The notes: generated from the sequence alone by a model not told the origin. Shown: positions 25,388 through 36,300, numbered from the stretch's first letter. The stretch is DNA of 64,000 bases from Porphyromonas uenonis DSM 23387 = JCM 13868 (GCF_000482365.1 NZ_KI535306.1:90045-154044), one strand, 5' to 3'. Program-made: numbers and translations.

Positions 25388-28315
25388 TTACTTGGTGATG
25401 TACTGTGTGAATGTACCTGTAGCCGTCTGCATTACGACGACATACTGACCAGCAGGTAGCGTAGAGAGATCTACGACGCGTCCTGGCTGATCGATCTGCA
25501 TCACGTTAGTACCGTCTACGGTCAGGATGCGAAGCGTCAGCACCTCAGCACTATTGTCCACATATAGCTGAGCCGTAGCGTCGAGCTGCGTAGGATAAGC
25601 GACAGGCTCGAGCGCACGCTCTACCTCGCTGACACCTACAGGAGCGTAAGCACCACCATTCTCATAGACGACCTCTACCGTGTAGGTGTCGGTCGTACTA
25701 CCCTTAGGATCTTGGTAGTCATTACCCGTGAGACCCTCAGCGATGACCTTACCATTCTTGAGGAGCTTATAGCTCTTGACCTTGGGGAATGGTACGGGGA
25801 CCTTACCCTTGGCAAAGCAGTCGAACTTATCGAGCTTCTCAACACGATCAGAGGGAGCGAAGACGAAACGCATAGCGTGATACTCCTCAGGAGGTGTAGA
25901 GCCCCTGAACTTGGTCTCAGGTACAGGGACCATCATCTGACCAGAGAGCAGGAAGCCATCTAGGTAAGGACGTACGGCATCGTTGGTGTTCTTGACACAG
26001 ACGACACCAGCAGCGTTGTCCTCGTTGGGGATACCATAGCCGATGAAGAGATCGCTCATAGGATCGATCTTGAAGGGCTTGTCTAGAAGCACCGTAACCC
26101 ACTCGCCGGGCTTCCAGTCTTCTGGCACGTTGAATGACTGCTCATAAGAGACACCAGCCATACCACCGAGCATATCATTGCGAGCAATACCATTGCGCAA
26201 GATGATCGTGTAGCGCTGAGCTTTCTCAGGCTCGGGGAGGTTGATGAGCGTATCGGGTATGAGACGCACGGCATAGAGTGTTGGGCTAGCCTCTCCGACG
26301 AAGCGATCACTAGCGATACGTACCGTCAGATTGTAGCGGTTCGGCGTAGAGTAGCGTCCCCTCAGCTCAGCCTTAGGATGCTTGTAGGGGATGAACTCCA
26401 TCTTGTCAGGATCGGGATAACCAAAGAGAGAGACCTCCTGAAGGTTAGCAGGCTCACTCCAAGCGACCAAGACACCATTGCTACTAGCCTTAGGAGTAGC
26501 AGTCATAGTGTGTACAGCATTACCCCAGTAAGCGCCCTGCTCGAGGAGATCGGACTCACCATAGGTGTAGGCCTTGCCCTCATTACGTCCATCATCTGGT
26601 AGGGTCTCACCACCATAGTCATAGCGGACCTGTACACCGTAGACGACTGAGCCCTCACGAGACTTGTCTCCGAGAGCAACCTCACGAGACTCTGTAAACT
26701 TATTGTCGGTAACCTCCTTGACAAAGGTTCCGTTGCGATAGATGCGATAAGAGACCTTCCACTTAGCGGGGATCGTGTTCTTGTCAATAGCGGCCCAGGA
26801 TAGCTGAGCCTCCGTATTGGTCACCTCTACCTTGAGGTTAGACACAGACTGTAGGGGCTTGAGACCATTACGCCACGTACCCTCTAGCTGCTTAGCCTGA
26901 CCACCATCCTTAGGATCTAGGTAGATGTCCATACGGTCGATTGAGTCACCCTTCTGAAAGTGATCCCAGTGGAACTTAAGACGTCCATAGAAGTCCTCGC
27001 CCTCTGTACGACCACCCGTGAGCGTACCGACGACTAGGTGGTCAGCGCTAAAGAGTGATGAGCCAGAAGAACCACCCTCGGTAGCTCCCTGCGTATAGTG
27101 GAAGACGAAGTGAGCATTTTTCGCTCCAGCCTCGCCATCACCAGTGTCCCACTGACCTATTCTGACAGGACCAGCTGCGATAGAGATCTTCTTAGCATCT
27201 CCCATCGGGTGGTGTATACCTACAACTGGAGTCTTGGGTACCATAGACCAACGATCCCAACCATTGTAGTAGACACGATAGTTCTCAGGGACCTGTGTAT
27301 GTGCCTCAAGGAGCAGACCATCACTCATACCCAAGAAGGGAAGGAACGTGCGGACATCACAACCGACGATAGACTTACCACGATTGAGTGCTAGAGAGCC
27401 GTTACTACAAGTAGGTTTTTCATAGTGGAAGACAAAGGTCCACTTGTCTAGATACTTTTGCGCTACCTCCTGTCGTGTGGTCAGAGAGATACAGTGTGCA
27501 GCGGATAGGATAAGGGGACGGAAGTCCTGGTTGGTATTGTTCATCAAGTTGCCTGAACAGAGACCGATGCCCTCTTCATCATACATAATGAGCTGGCAAA
27601 CACCCGTCTTCTCAGCTTGCCACTCAGCACCTTCAGGACAGTTGATACCGATCTGAGGAATAGGATCTCCACTCTCATCCTCACCAGGGAAGAAGATGCG
27701 AAGCTTGTTGGTGTTATTGTCCACCTTGGCGTTGTAGATATAGCCGATGCCAGAGACGAGTAGCGTAGGCATGGCTCCTGTGCGTCCTGGCTCATACTCC
27801 ATAATGACCTCATCACCATTCAGAGGCTCATTGGCAAAGCCTCCATGCTTGGGATGAGTCTCATGGGTATATGCACCTAAGAGTGTGGAACGATCAGGAG
27901 TGTAGATATAGAGACGACCTCCATCGTTGGGGATGAAGAAGTCATCATAGAGGAGCGTCATAGCCTTGGCTCCTGGAGAAGAGACACGTAGACGATAGAT
28001 CTCCTTGCCATACTCCAACTCGATAGCCTGAGCCTGACGTGCGAAGTCAATAGAGGTCTTTACGACACGACCGATCGTGAGAGGCTTGAACTGTACCTGC
28101 CCCTTGTTCCACGCCCGTGCCGTACGGAAGTCCTGGACGTTGAACTCTGGGAGGACACGAACCACTGGCGTGCTCCCCGCTGAGCGCAACTCAGCTGTCG
28201 AAGCGGTAAAGCCAGCTGGAACTCCTCCAAAGGACTGCTGTGCCACAAGCCCTCCAACCCAAGAGAGGGCTACGACACCCACAGCTAGTAGTTTGGATAT
28301 AAACGAATGATTCAT
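25388..28315 (-). CDS. Trypsin-like serine endopeptidase with T9SS sorting domain (PepK-like)
   Basis: A 975-residue secreted protease. After a signal peptide ending LVAQ (about residue 26) and a propeptide, the peptidase region holds the S1-type triad: histidine in LSAAHC (near 274), aspartate in GMSDGLLLE (near 340) and serine in EGGSSGSSLF (near 417). This layout matches lysyl endopeptidases such as Lysobacter/Achromobacter Lys-C and P. gingivalis PepK. A fibronectin-like and jelly-roll-like region follows (about 490-800). The last ~75 residues (from YPTQLD to YVVVMQ...YITK) form a type A T9SS sorting domain, so it is exported through the outer membrane. Lysine specificity is inferred from homology only. 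Confidence 0.87.
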   Translation of the reverse strand: MNHSFISKLLAVGVVALSWVGGLVAQQSFGGVPAGFTASTAELRSAGSTPVVRVLPEFNVQDFRTARAWNKGQVQFKPLTIGRVVKTSIDFARQAQAIELEYGKEIYRLRVSSPGAKAMTLLYDDFFIPNDGGRLYIYTPDRSTLLGAYTHETHPKHGGFANEPLNGDEVIMEYEPGRTGAMPTLLVSGIGYIYNAKVDNNTNKLRIFFPGEDESGDPIPQIGINCPEGAEWQAEKTGVCQLIMYDEEGIGLCSGNLMNNTNQDFRPLILSAAHCISLTTRQEVAQKYLDKWTFVFHYEKPTCSNGSLALNRGKSIVGCDVRTFLPFLGMSDGLLLEAHTQVPENYRVYYNGWDRWSMVPKTPVVGIHHPMGDAKKISIAAGPVRIGQWDTGDGEAGAKNAHFVFHYTQGATEGGSSGSSLFSADHLVVGTLTGGRTEGEDFYGRLKFHWDHFQKGDSIDRMDIYLDPKDGGQAKQLEGTWRNGLKPLQSVSNLKVEVTNTEAQLSWAAIDKNTIPAKWKVSYRIYRNGTFVKEVTDNKFTESREVALGDKSREGSVVYGVQVRYDYGGETLPDDGRNEGKAYTYGESDLLEQGAYWGNAVHTMTATPKASSNGVLVAWSEPANLQEVSLFGYPDPDKMEFIPYKHPKAELRGRYSTPNRYNLTVRIASDRFVGEASPTLYAVRLIPDTLINLPEPEKAQRYTIILRNGIARNDMLGGMAGVSYEQSFNVPEDWKPGEWVTVLLDKPFKIDPMSDLFIGYGIPNEDNAAGVVCVKNTNDAVRPYLDGFLLSGQMMVPVPETKFRGSTPPEEYHAMRFVFAPSDRVEKLDKFDCFAKGKVPVPFPKVKSYKLLKNGKVIAEGLTGNDYQDPKGSTTDTYTVEVVYENGGAYAPVGVSEVERALEPVAYPTQLDATAQLYVDNSAEVLTLRILTVDGTNVMQIDQPGRVVDLSTLPAGQYVVVMQTATGTFTQYITK

Positions 28316-28380
28316 AAAGCGGTGTAAACTGTGCTTTGTTTGATTAGATTAAGTATAGAGTCTAGTTACGACCCAAACAC

Positions 28381-28425
28381 AAGATACAGTGTGGAGCAAC
28401 ATACTGTGCATCCACACTGTATCTT
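28381..28425 (-). terminator. Terminator after the LRR protein gene
   Basis: Perfect 15-bp arms AAGATACAGTGTGGA and TCCACACTGTATCTT, loop 28396-28410. It is 24 bases downstream of the minus-strand stop at 28449. Symmetric, so it could act on both strands. Confidence 0.8.
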
Positions 28426-28448
28426 ATATTATAGAGTCGTCCTTGTCA

Positions 28449-30791
28449 TCAACGACGTATGATCAGCTTGCGAGGATCATTGCCGATCAGGACAACGTAT
28501 GTACCCTCGGGTAGATCAGCTACAGTAAGCTCTGCATAACCCTCACGGCTAGTAGCGTAGCTAGCTACGAGTGAACCTGAGAGCGTGTAGATATTGACCG
28601 TCGTAGCAGGCTGTGCACCAGCGATGGTGACAAAGTCTGTAGCGGGGTTAGGATAGAGCTGAGCCTCCTCAGAGCTTGGTACGGTAGGCATGATGACACC
28701 GAGCCACTTCTCGCCATCCCATACGGCTGTATCAACAGGATTCTCGCCTGTTTTCTGATACTCAGCAAAGACCTCTGTATCCTCTTCTAGGATAAAGCTC
28801 TTATCGCCCATAATGTTGATAGGCTTACCTCCAGTCTTAAGCTTTCTCATCGTAAGAGCACCAAGCTGCCAGTCGGCAAACTCATCTTCAGCACCTGCGA
28901 CGACCTCGATCTTCATACCACGAGGTAAACCTCTCGTATCAAGACCGTCACCATTGAGCTTGAGGACACCCTTACCGAGCTTCTTCAGGACTACCTTGCA
29001 GATATCGTTGGTAAAGGTAGCTACCACCTCAGCATCAACATCGGGAGCGTAGAAGTAGCGCTCGTTAAAAATGTTGACAGAGTCTCCCTTAAAGACTAGA
29101 ACAAGAGACTTAAGAGCATAGCCATCCTTATGATCAGAAGTAATCGTAACCTTAGTATCTGTGTAGACATTGTCTAGGCTTGTCTGACCATTGATCTTGA
29201 TAGAGCCACCCTCGCCGACAGTCTTGGTCGTAATCTTGCAGAATGCGGCTCCATCATAGGCTACCCAGCGCTCCTCAATCTTACCAGTCTTCTCGTCCTT
29301 GGTTGGGCGCTTATCATATATGCCCCAGCCCAAGTCATGAGCTGCTTTGACATCTGCCTTGAGACAACGATTTTGCTCATTGCCACTACGTGTCCGAAGA
29401 GCATAAAGACTACCAGCAAAAGTACCTAGACTTCCAGCGCTCTTCTTGGGAAGAGACTTGATGAGATTCATCATAGCATCACCCTGGATGCTGTTGCTCT
29501 GGATATAAATCTCAGAAAGGTTGGGTAGCCCAGGGAATGTGAGTGCGGTAAGCTTGTTTTCTGAGAGATCCACATAAGAGAGCTCCTTACAACCATCTAG
29601 CTTAACCCCAGTAATCTGATTCTTATTAGCACTGAGTGTAGCAAGATTAGCAAACCCAGTTAGATCTAGCGTTGTCAGTTGGTTACCATCCACATAAACA
29701 GTTCTCAGACTAGCCTTACCACCAGTTAGATCTATAGATGTAAGCAGGTTGTCACTAAGGACGACCGTGTTGAGCTCAGGACAATCCTTTATGGAGAAGT
29801 TCGTAAGCTTGTTCTTTCTTAGATTGATGTTTTTGAGGTTATCCAAACCATCGAGGTGCATCTCTGGGAGTGCGTTGTGGTTTAGACTGAGGTAGGCAAT
29901 CTTAGGACATTCCTTAAGATCAATTGCCGTCAGTTGATTCTCACTCAGGTCTAGGTCCGTTAGCTCACTATTACCTTTGAAGGTAATCTTAGAAAGTTTG
30001 CCTGCGTGCAGATCAACATTTGACAACTCAGTCAGATCAGAAAGATCAATCTCACCGATCTTTGTATTCTTAGCACTTAGGGTCTCTAGACTAGTACACC
30101 CCTTTAGATTGATAGATGTAAGTGGGTTCGTAGAGACACTGAGGCCCTCAATACCAGTGGTCTTAGAGAGGTCTAGTGATGCGAGGTTATTGCTAGATAG
30201 ATCTAGATCCTTACATGAGACCCCATCTAGATTGATCTCTGTTAGAGCATTGATCGGTAGGGAGACGGTCTCTAGTTTAGGAGCAGCAGCTAGGTTGATA
30301 CTCTTAAGCTTGTTGGCATCAGCCCTAATCTCCTTTAGACTAGTACAACCATCAAGCTTGATCGTATTGATGTTTGATGAGGTACAGTTTAGATACTCTA
30401 GAGCTGACAGTCCAGACAGGTCAAGGTAGTCAAGAAGGTTGGTACCGCAGATTAGAGTCTTGAGGTTGACACAATTCTCAAACTTAAGGCTCTTAACCTG
30501 AGACATCGTAATCTCGAAGGAGCGGATATCTCCTGTGACGGTGATAGGCTTACTCGTAATCTCATAAGCTATCTTGCCCTCTACGGGAACAGCCTTAGCA
30601 CCTTTTATCTCGATGGACTTGCTAGATCCATCAGGGCCCTCAACGATGAGGTTCATTCTATCACCGACTTTGAGCGCCGTGGTAATGGTGATTGTACCAG
30701 TAGCAGGTTTGGGCGCCTGAGCCAACGCTCGTGGTGCCATCAGCCCCAACACGCCTAGTAGCGTGAGGAGAAGGAGTAGTTTTGATTTCAT
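28449..30791 (-). CDS. Leucine-rich repeat surface protein with T9SS sorting domain
   Basis: A 780-residue secreted protein. Signal peptide ends ALAQ (about residue 25). Residues ~100-440 contain about fifteen 21-22-residue leucine-rich repeats of the InlJ-like kind, for example LTSINLKGCTSLETLSAKNTK. Residues ~510-690 hold two bacterial-repeat modules (GEGGSIKINGQT...VTITS; GKGVLKLNGDGLD). The C-terminus AQLYPNPATDFVTIAG...KLIIRR is a type A T9SS sorting domain. It probably acts in adhesion at the cell surface. Same strand and similar design as its neighbours on both sides. Confidence 0.88.
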   Translation of the reverse strand: MKSKLLLLLTLLGVLGLMAPRALAQAPKPATGTITITTALKVGDRMNLIVEGPDGSSKSIEIKGAKAVPVEGKIAYEITSKPITVTGDIRSFEITMSQVKSLKFENCVNLKTLICGTNLLDYLDLSGLSALEYLNCTSSNINTIKLDGCTSLKEIRADANKLKSINLAAAPKLETVSLPINALTEINLDGVSCKDLDLSSNNLASLDLSKTTGIEGLSVSTNPLTSINLKGCTSLETLSAKNTKIGEIDLSDLTELSNVDLHAGKLSKITFKGNSELTDLDLSENQLTAIDLKECPKIAYLSLNHNALPEMHLDGLDNLKNINLRKNKLTNFSIKDCPELNTVVLSDNLLTSIDLTGGKASLRTVYVDGNQLTTLDLTGFANLATLSANKNQITGVKLDGCKELSYVDLSENKLTALTFPGLPNLSEIYIQSNSIQGDAMMNLIKSLPKKSAGSLGTFAGSLYALRTRSGNEQNRCLKADVKAAHDLGWGIYDKRPTKDEKTGKIEERWVAYDGAAFCKITTKTVGEGGSIKINGQTSLDNVYTDTKVTITSDHKDGYALKSLVLVFKGDSVNIFNERYFYAPDVDAEVVATFTNDICKVVLKKLGKGVLKLNGDGLDTRGLPRGMKIEVVAGAEDEFADWQLGALTMRKLKTGGKPINIMGDKSFILEEDTEVFAEYQKTGENPVDTAVWDGEKWLGVIMPTVPSSEEAQLYPNPATDFVTIAGAQPATTVNIYTLSGSLVASYATSREGYAELTVADLPEGTYVVLIGNDPRKLIIRR

Positions 30792-30904
30792 AATCCTTAT
30801 ATAGTTAGTTAGTTTTGTCTAGGGGAAGTAGCTCTGTAGAGGCACCCGTCCTGTGCAGTGACATCTATGTCAGGGAGTCCGAGCGTCTCTACAGTGCTAT
30901 GCGC

Positions 30905-32629
30905 TTAGTCAACAAGCACCTTAGTAGCTTGCGTACCATAGGTAACCATATAGAGACCAGCAGGCAGTGCGAGCTGGGCCTCCTGAGCAGAGGTCGTATA
31001 GACGACCTGACCATCGAGTGTGTAGATAGCGATAGGAGCTACCTCAGGAGCTACGATAGAGAGGACACCACCAGCTACGCTGATCTGTAGAGGCGACACT
31101 GGCTGGACTAGCTCATTGCCTACTGGATAGATCCTGCGGAACTTCTTCCAGTTTCTATCTTTCTGATAAGCCTCTCTAGCCTCTGTGGGAACCTCTAGGA
31201 CAACTTTCTTATAGAAGTTTTTGCCCATTTCGTAGGCTTTACCCTCACTGTCCTTGCCTACTACTGGAGGTGTGACAGCAAGTATCTGTAGCGTACCACC
31301 AACCTTCTCCATAGCCTCATTGCCAGAGAATGCTAGGTTCTCAACCAAAGTGACGTTCTTACCAAGAGTTATCTTCGTAAGCTTCTTACAGTCACTGATG
31401 CAGTAAGGAGGTATCACACGGACCTTCTCAGGGATCGCGATCTCTTTGAGAGAGTAGATCTCAGAGAAAGCTGCGCGTCCTACACTATCAACGGACTCTG
31501 GGAACTTGATGGACGCAGTCCAGCTACAACCCAAGAAAGCGTAAGGCTCTATGATCTTGATGCCCTCGGGGATGGTAACAGCGGTTGTTCCCTTGAAGAG
31601 ACATGTGTGGAGAGAGTTCTTGACCTTGTTGATAAGGAGCTTACCCTCATTGACGCCATCAGACTTAACCTCAAAGACGGTGTTACCCTCAGCGAGCTTA
31701 AAGGCTTCATACTTCTTAAGCTGGTAGAATGCTCCAGGAGCGATCTCCTTGACAGATGCTGGGATGGTCATCTCCTCAAGCGCCTCACAACCGTAAAAGG
31801 CGTCCTCACCTATCTTCTCCAAGCCCTCGTTGAGAACGATTTTCTTTAGATAGGAACAGTCATAGAATGCATTATCTGCTATCTCCTTCACCGTGTTGGG
31901 TAGCGTTACTGTAGTAGTACTTTTACGTTGCATAGGACAGAGATAGAGTATCGTCTGAGCCTTATTGTATAGGACGCCATCCTTTTCGGAGAGGATAGGA
32001 TTCTCTGCATTGACTTCGATAGAGCCGATTTTCGTACAGCCAAGGAATGGATCCTCCCCCATCTGCTTGAGTCCCTTACCAATGCGGATCTTAGTCAAAC
32101 TACTACAGAGTAGGAAAACATTGTCTCCCATCTTTTCAATATGATCTGGGATGTCGGCCTCCACCATATCAGTCATGGAGAAAGCTCTATCCTTAAGCTC
32201 CTTACAAGTCGTAGGGAGCTTGATCGAGCTGACGTTGTTGAATGCAAACGCAGCTTCTCCTACAGCAACAACAGTGCAGGGGATTAGATTCGTACCATCC
32301 TTGACGTTGAGGATCTCAGGGACCACAACTTTCTCGCCATAGATGCCAGGCTTACGCTCTTTGACATCTTGAGCTGGTGCGATCTCGACGGTCTTCTTGT
32401 CCTTGTCTACATAGCGTACGTTGAACTCTTCCTTGGTCTTGAAGATAGGACGCGTGTCTCTCTTGAGACCTTGCGACATCAGCTGTCGATCCTTCTTGAC
32501 CATAAAGGAGGGTTCCTTCACTCCCCCATCGCCATAGCTGGAGAGATCGGCTGTCTGGGCTGATACTTGAAGCGAGAATCCACTCGCTGCCACAATTAGT
32601 CCTGCTGTAATCAGTAGTTTCTTTATCAT
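30905..32629 (-). CDS. BspA-like leucine-rich repeat protein with T9SS-type C-terminus
   Basis: A 574-residue secreted protein with a signal peptide ending VSAQ (about residue 25) and BspA-type (LRR_5) repeats across residues ~110-450, for example AFYGCEALEEMTIPASVKEIAPGAF. The C-terminal ~70 residues (LQISVAGG...IAIYTLDGQVVY...ATKVLVD) resemble a T9SS sorting domain, although the usual YPNP motif is missing. BspA-like proteins of Tannerella and Porphyromonas bind fibronectin and fibrinogen; the same role here is inference. The 113-base gap before it has no strong terminator. Confidence 0.85.
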   Translation of the reverse strand: MIKKLLITAGLIVAASGFSLQVSAQTADLSSYGDGGVKEPSFMVKKDRQLMSQGLKRDTRPIFKTKEEFNVRYVDKDKKTVEIAPAQDVKERKPGIYGEKVVVPEILNVKDGTNLIPCTVVAVGEAAFAFNNVSSIKLPTTCKELKDRAFSMTDMVEADIPDHIEKMGDNVFLLCSSLTKIRIGKGLKQMGEDPFLGCTKIGSIEVNAENPILSEKDGVLYNKAQTILYLCPMQRKSTTTVTLPNTVKEIADNAFYDCSYLKKIVLNEGLEKIGEDAFYGCEALEEMTIPASVKEIAPGAFYQLKKYEAFKLAEGNTVFEVKSDGVNEGKLLINKVKNSLHTCLFKGTTAVTIPEGIKIIEPYAFLGCSWTASIKFPESVDSVGRAAFSEIYSLKEIAIPEKVRVIPPYCISDCKKLTKITLGKNVTLVENLAFSGNEAMEKVGGTLQILAVTPPVVGKDSEGKAYEMGKNFYKKVVLEVPTEAREAYQKDRNWKKFRRIYPVGNELVQPVSPLQISVAGGVLSIVAPEVAPIAIYTLDGQVVYTTSAQEAQLALPAGLYMVTYGTQATKVLVD

Positions 32630-32774
32630 ATAATGTTATTGGTTAGTACTATCTAAACTCTATCTACGTGATTTCCAAATCCGTATAGCTTGCTCAAGAC
32701 TGGCAACTGACGGCCAGTCTTCGAAATCGGGGGCAAGTTACAAAAAAACCGCCACATGACAAGCAAACGAAATA

Positions 32775-32810
32775 TCTCAATCAGGGCTGACGCATTATAA
32801 TTGCTCCGTT
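32775..32810 (+). repeat. 36-bp direct repeat, left copy
   Basis: Identical to 33169-33204 (begins TCTCAATCAGGGCTGACGC, ends GCTCCGTT). The two copies bracket the 22-bp array at 32911-33066. Confidence 0.75.
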
Positions 32811-32910
32811 AGAAGCTACACATTAGCGACAAGCGAGACTTGGATGAGTTCATTATATATTATTGCTATCCGACTACTCGACTTCGACCAATCTACAGCT
32901 TTCTTCGTAG

Positions 32911-33066
32911 GGAACTTTAGTTTCATACCTAGGAAACTTTAGTCTCATACCTAGGAAACTCCAGTTTCATACCTAGGAAACTTTAGTCTCATACCTAGGA
33001 AACTCCAGTTTCATACCTAGGAAACTTTTGTTTCACACCGTATGGAACTTTAGTTTCACCCAAGTG
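32911..33066. repeat. 22-bp tandem array with GAAACTnnAGTTTC cores
   Basis: Seven units starting at 32911, 32933, 32955, 32977, 32999, 33021 and about 33044. Each has the core GAAACTnnAGTTTC (or AGTCTC) followed, in the first five, by ATACCTAG. Even and odd units alternate between TT and CC centres in units 2 to 5. There are no unique spacers, so this is not CRISPR. It lies in the 741-base gap between the C10 peptidase and LRR genes. Confidence 0.8.
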
Positions 33067-33147
33067 GTACTGATAGTTAGCTCATTTCTGCAGAACGATC
33101 TACTTGATGCCCCCTAAAAAAGCTTTCACTGGACAGCAATAACTATA

Positions 33148-33193
33148 TATAATGCGTCAGCCCTGGTGTCTCAATCAGGGCTGACGCATTATA
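33148..33193. repeat. Perfect 18-bp inverted repeat
   Basis: Arms TATAATGCGTCAGCCCTG (33148-33165) and CAGGGCTGACGCATTATA (33176-33193), loop of 10. The right arm lies inside the right copy of the 36-bp direct repeat. Confidence 0.75.
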
Positions 33194-33204
33194 ATTGCTC
33201 CGTT
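33169..33204 (+). repeat. 36-bp direct repeat, right copy
   Basis: Identical to 32775-32810. It ends exactly where the 27-bp mobile element S2 begins. Confidence 0.75.
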
Positions 33205-33231
33205 GAGACTGTTGACTTTTGCAACAGTCTC
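33205..33231. mobile_element. 27-bp minimal palindromic element, copy S2
   Basis: Identical to copy S1 at 15845-15871. Flanks CCGTT and CCCTC do not match, so either the target duplication has been lost by rearrangement or the element arrived as part of the larger duplicated block. Confidence 0.65.
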
Positions 33232-33288
33232 CCCTCAGTAGATTCTAGTCAAGCATTCCTACACATCGCTACCCGTATACTATAATAA

Positions 33289-33326
33289 GAGGAGACTCTG
33301 TAGCCGATTGGTTGCAGAGCCTCCTC
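33289..33326 (-). terminator. Terminator after the C10 peptidase gene
   Basis: Arms GAGGAGACTCTG and CAGAGCCTCCTC with one wobble, 14-base loop; on the minus strand TTATTATAG follows. It is 45 bases past the stop. Confidence 0.75.
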
Positions 33327-33370
33327 CTGTGTTGCGCTGTAGGGTTAGCTACAGCCTATGTAGCATAGAG

Positions 33371-36300
33371 TTAGCGACGGATGATGAGACGCTGTGTCTC
33401 ACGACCTACCTGTAGTAGATAGGTACCCTCCTGTAGCTGCGTAAGCTCGATGCGTAGCGTGTTGCTAGTAGCCTCTGCCTGATAGATCAGCTGACCCTCC
33501 AGCGTGTAGATAGCTACGGTAGCTCCCGCAGGGATACCCTCGAGGAGAACGTAGTCACGTGCTGGGTTAGGATAGAGACGTAGCTGCTCTGCTACGACAC
33601 TCTCGACACCTGTAGGATCTACAAAGGTTGCTACAACCTCCGTATCCTTCGTGATCGTAAAGCTCTTGGTCTCCGTGATATCTTCATCATTAGCCATAAG
33701 CTTTGTAAGCTCGCACTGACCGTTGGGGCGCACCTCGATATGTATCGTAGTACCCTCAGGTATAGCATCGGGGTTAAGAGCCTCCTTGAGGTTGATTGAG
33801 CCATACTTATTATCATTGCTCTTGAGCGTCACCTTATAGGTTTTGAGCTTGCCAAAGACAGCCTTAACCTCGGTGGGAGAGGTTACTCTAAAGCTCTTTG
33901 TAGCGAGGATGTCCTGACCATTAGCTTCGAGAGAGAGCAGTGCTTGCCCCTCCTCAGGCTCAGCGACGACAGTCAGCAGAGTTCCCTCTAGCACCGCATT
34001 GATATCAGCAGCACCCTTGAAAGAGATCTTGCCAGGACCCTCGACATTCTTAGTGACTGGGAAAGAGCCCTTCTTGCAGGTTACCATAATAGTAGGATTC
34101 TCTAGGATCGGCAGGCGCACCTTAGGACCTTCGTCTGGAATCTCAAAGAAGCTCATCGTTAGCTTGAACTCATTGCCACCCAAGACAGCAATCTTCTTTA
34201 GTAGCTCAGGTAGCTCAGGCGTGAACTCCTGCTCGTATCCGACATTAACCTCAAGAGGCATTAGATCTGTCCAGACCTGCTCTGGTCCATACTCTAGGAT
34301 GTAGCGGTACATCACCTTGTTCTTAGGAGCTACGGTGCCTACATACTTGACGCGAACTGGAGAGAACTTACCTGTACCTCTCTCAGCCTCCATAGGCTCA
34401 GTCTTAGAGGCTGGCTCGATGACGAACGCTGGTCTGATAGCGGTTGAAGGATTGACGGTAGCATCGAGTAGGTCGAAGTACTGCATCTTACCCATATCCT
34501 CCGTCTGGTAGGCGACACGGAGAGAGACCTTACCCTTGGCGTAGGGACAGCGCTCTGCCTTGTAAGTAACCTCCTGTGTCTCACCAACGGGTATAGCTGG
34601 CAAGAGCTCGGAGTAACGACGCCACTTACCGCCCTCAGGCTTGACCTCAAGGTAGAGTGGTCTGAAGAACTCCCCACGGCCCGTGTTCTTGAGCTTGAGC
34701 GAGATGGTGCTCTTCTCGTAGGCGTTGAGCGTAGCCTGAGCACTACCCTCTACCATCTCAAGCTGAGCGAATGGATGTGTTAGATCCTCTTTAGCTGTCC
34801 AGCCATTAGGTGCAACCTTTTTGATAGTAAAGGTGTGACGTCCCTTACCGTTCTCATTATTACCCTCGCGTACATCCATGGCGCAAGGTCTCCACACCTT
34901 CTTACCATTAGGTAGGGTGACCTGATAGACTAGGAAGAAGTCCCACGTACCCGCAGTGATGTACTTCGTAATATCTAGCTCAAACTGGAACTCAGAGGAG
35001 AGGTCATAGAGACCGCCCAAAATCCTAGTCTTAGCAAACTCATCCATGTAGACCGTATCGGTCGTACCTAGCTTAACAGCTCCAAAGGTCGTAAGACCAT
35101 AGTAAGTGTACTCAGCTTCGCCATCATCATTCTTGACAGGAGCATCGCTCATCCATACAGAGTAGTTGGCATCGGCCATCTGGATCTTTGAACCACCAGC
35201 GCGGAGGTGCATAGTGAACTTACGCGTAGTCAGGAGAGGGATCTCGGTATCCTTAGAAGTACCATCACGATCAGGCTTAATGCCTATGACGGCACCCTGC
35301 TCCATGCTAAAGCCTCCACCGAAGCCACCGCCGATACCTAGTTGGTCGGGGGATAGGAAGTTAAGGTTGAAGTAGCCATCAGCGAGCCCCTTCCAGCCCC
35401 AGTTGATATGATAAAGGCCATCAACGTTGTAACCATCGCAGACGAAAGCGTGACCACCGCCTGTACCTGTACCACAGTATACGACAGGACGCTGTGCAGC
35501 GAGCTCAGCACGGATCATCTTATCCCACTCAGCTTGTGTGTAGTTGACACGTCTCTTGAAGGTCACCTGCTTGTCATAGCGAAAGTTGTTACGTAGCGCC
35601 GTGACAATCTTCGGAGCGAAGCTACCACTAGCTTGCGCATTGTAAGCGGTCTCGATAGCGACACCAGCATGATAGCAGAGCGTACCGAGAGCCTCCTTTT
35701 GTGCCTCTGTAGCGGTCTTAACATCTGCAAAAGACTCAGGCATATTAGCCCAGTCATAGGTCGTCTGGCTAAAGTCTACCTTATGACGACGTCTGACACC
35801 AGGCTCCTTGTACTCTACCTTACCCGCGCCCTTGTCAGGCCACTTATAGTAGCGCATCACCTGAGCGTAAGCGGTAGCGACACAGCCCACAGGCATGTGC
35901 TTACCCTTGTCATCTGTTGGAGTCTTTGAGTTCCATGGCTCAGCCTGATCCCACTTGATACCACCTAGTAGAGGTTCCACCTCTGCAGGCGCTCCAGCCA
36001 TTGGTAGCGTCGGTGCCAAGCGAGTCTGCATACCTACCTGACCAGCCAGCTCATCCATACGCTGCTGGCAAGTCTGGAGGAAAGCGGCTAGGTTGTCCGG
36101 CATCCGCTCAACAGAGAAAGTACCCGTCGTGGCGTAACCTATATAAGGTGCGAAGCGGTCGTCACCAGCGATGATGACAAAGCCCTCAGCCTCTCCCCTA
36201 TTATATACATAGTAATAATGAGCTGGCTCAGTCGTCGACTGTAGTTTATAACCATTGGTCGTGCGGGCTGGAGCCGACACGAGGGTTAGGCTAGCAGAGC

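Noticed and set aside
32911-33066. CRISPR array
   Set aside because: Units are contiguous 22-bp repeats with near-identical sequence; there are no unique spacers and no cas genes in the window. The same holds for 50597-50713.
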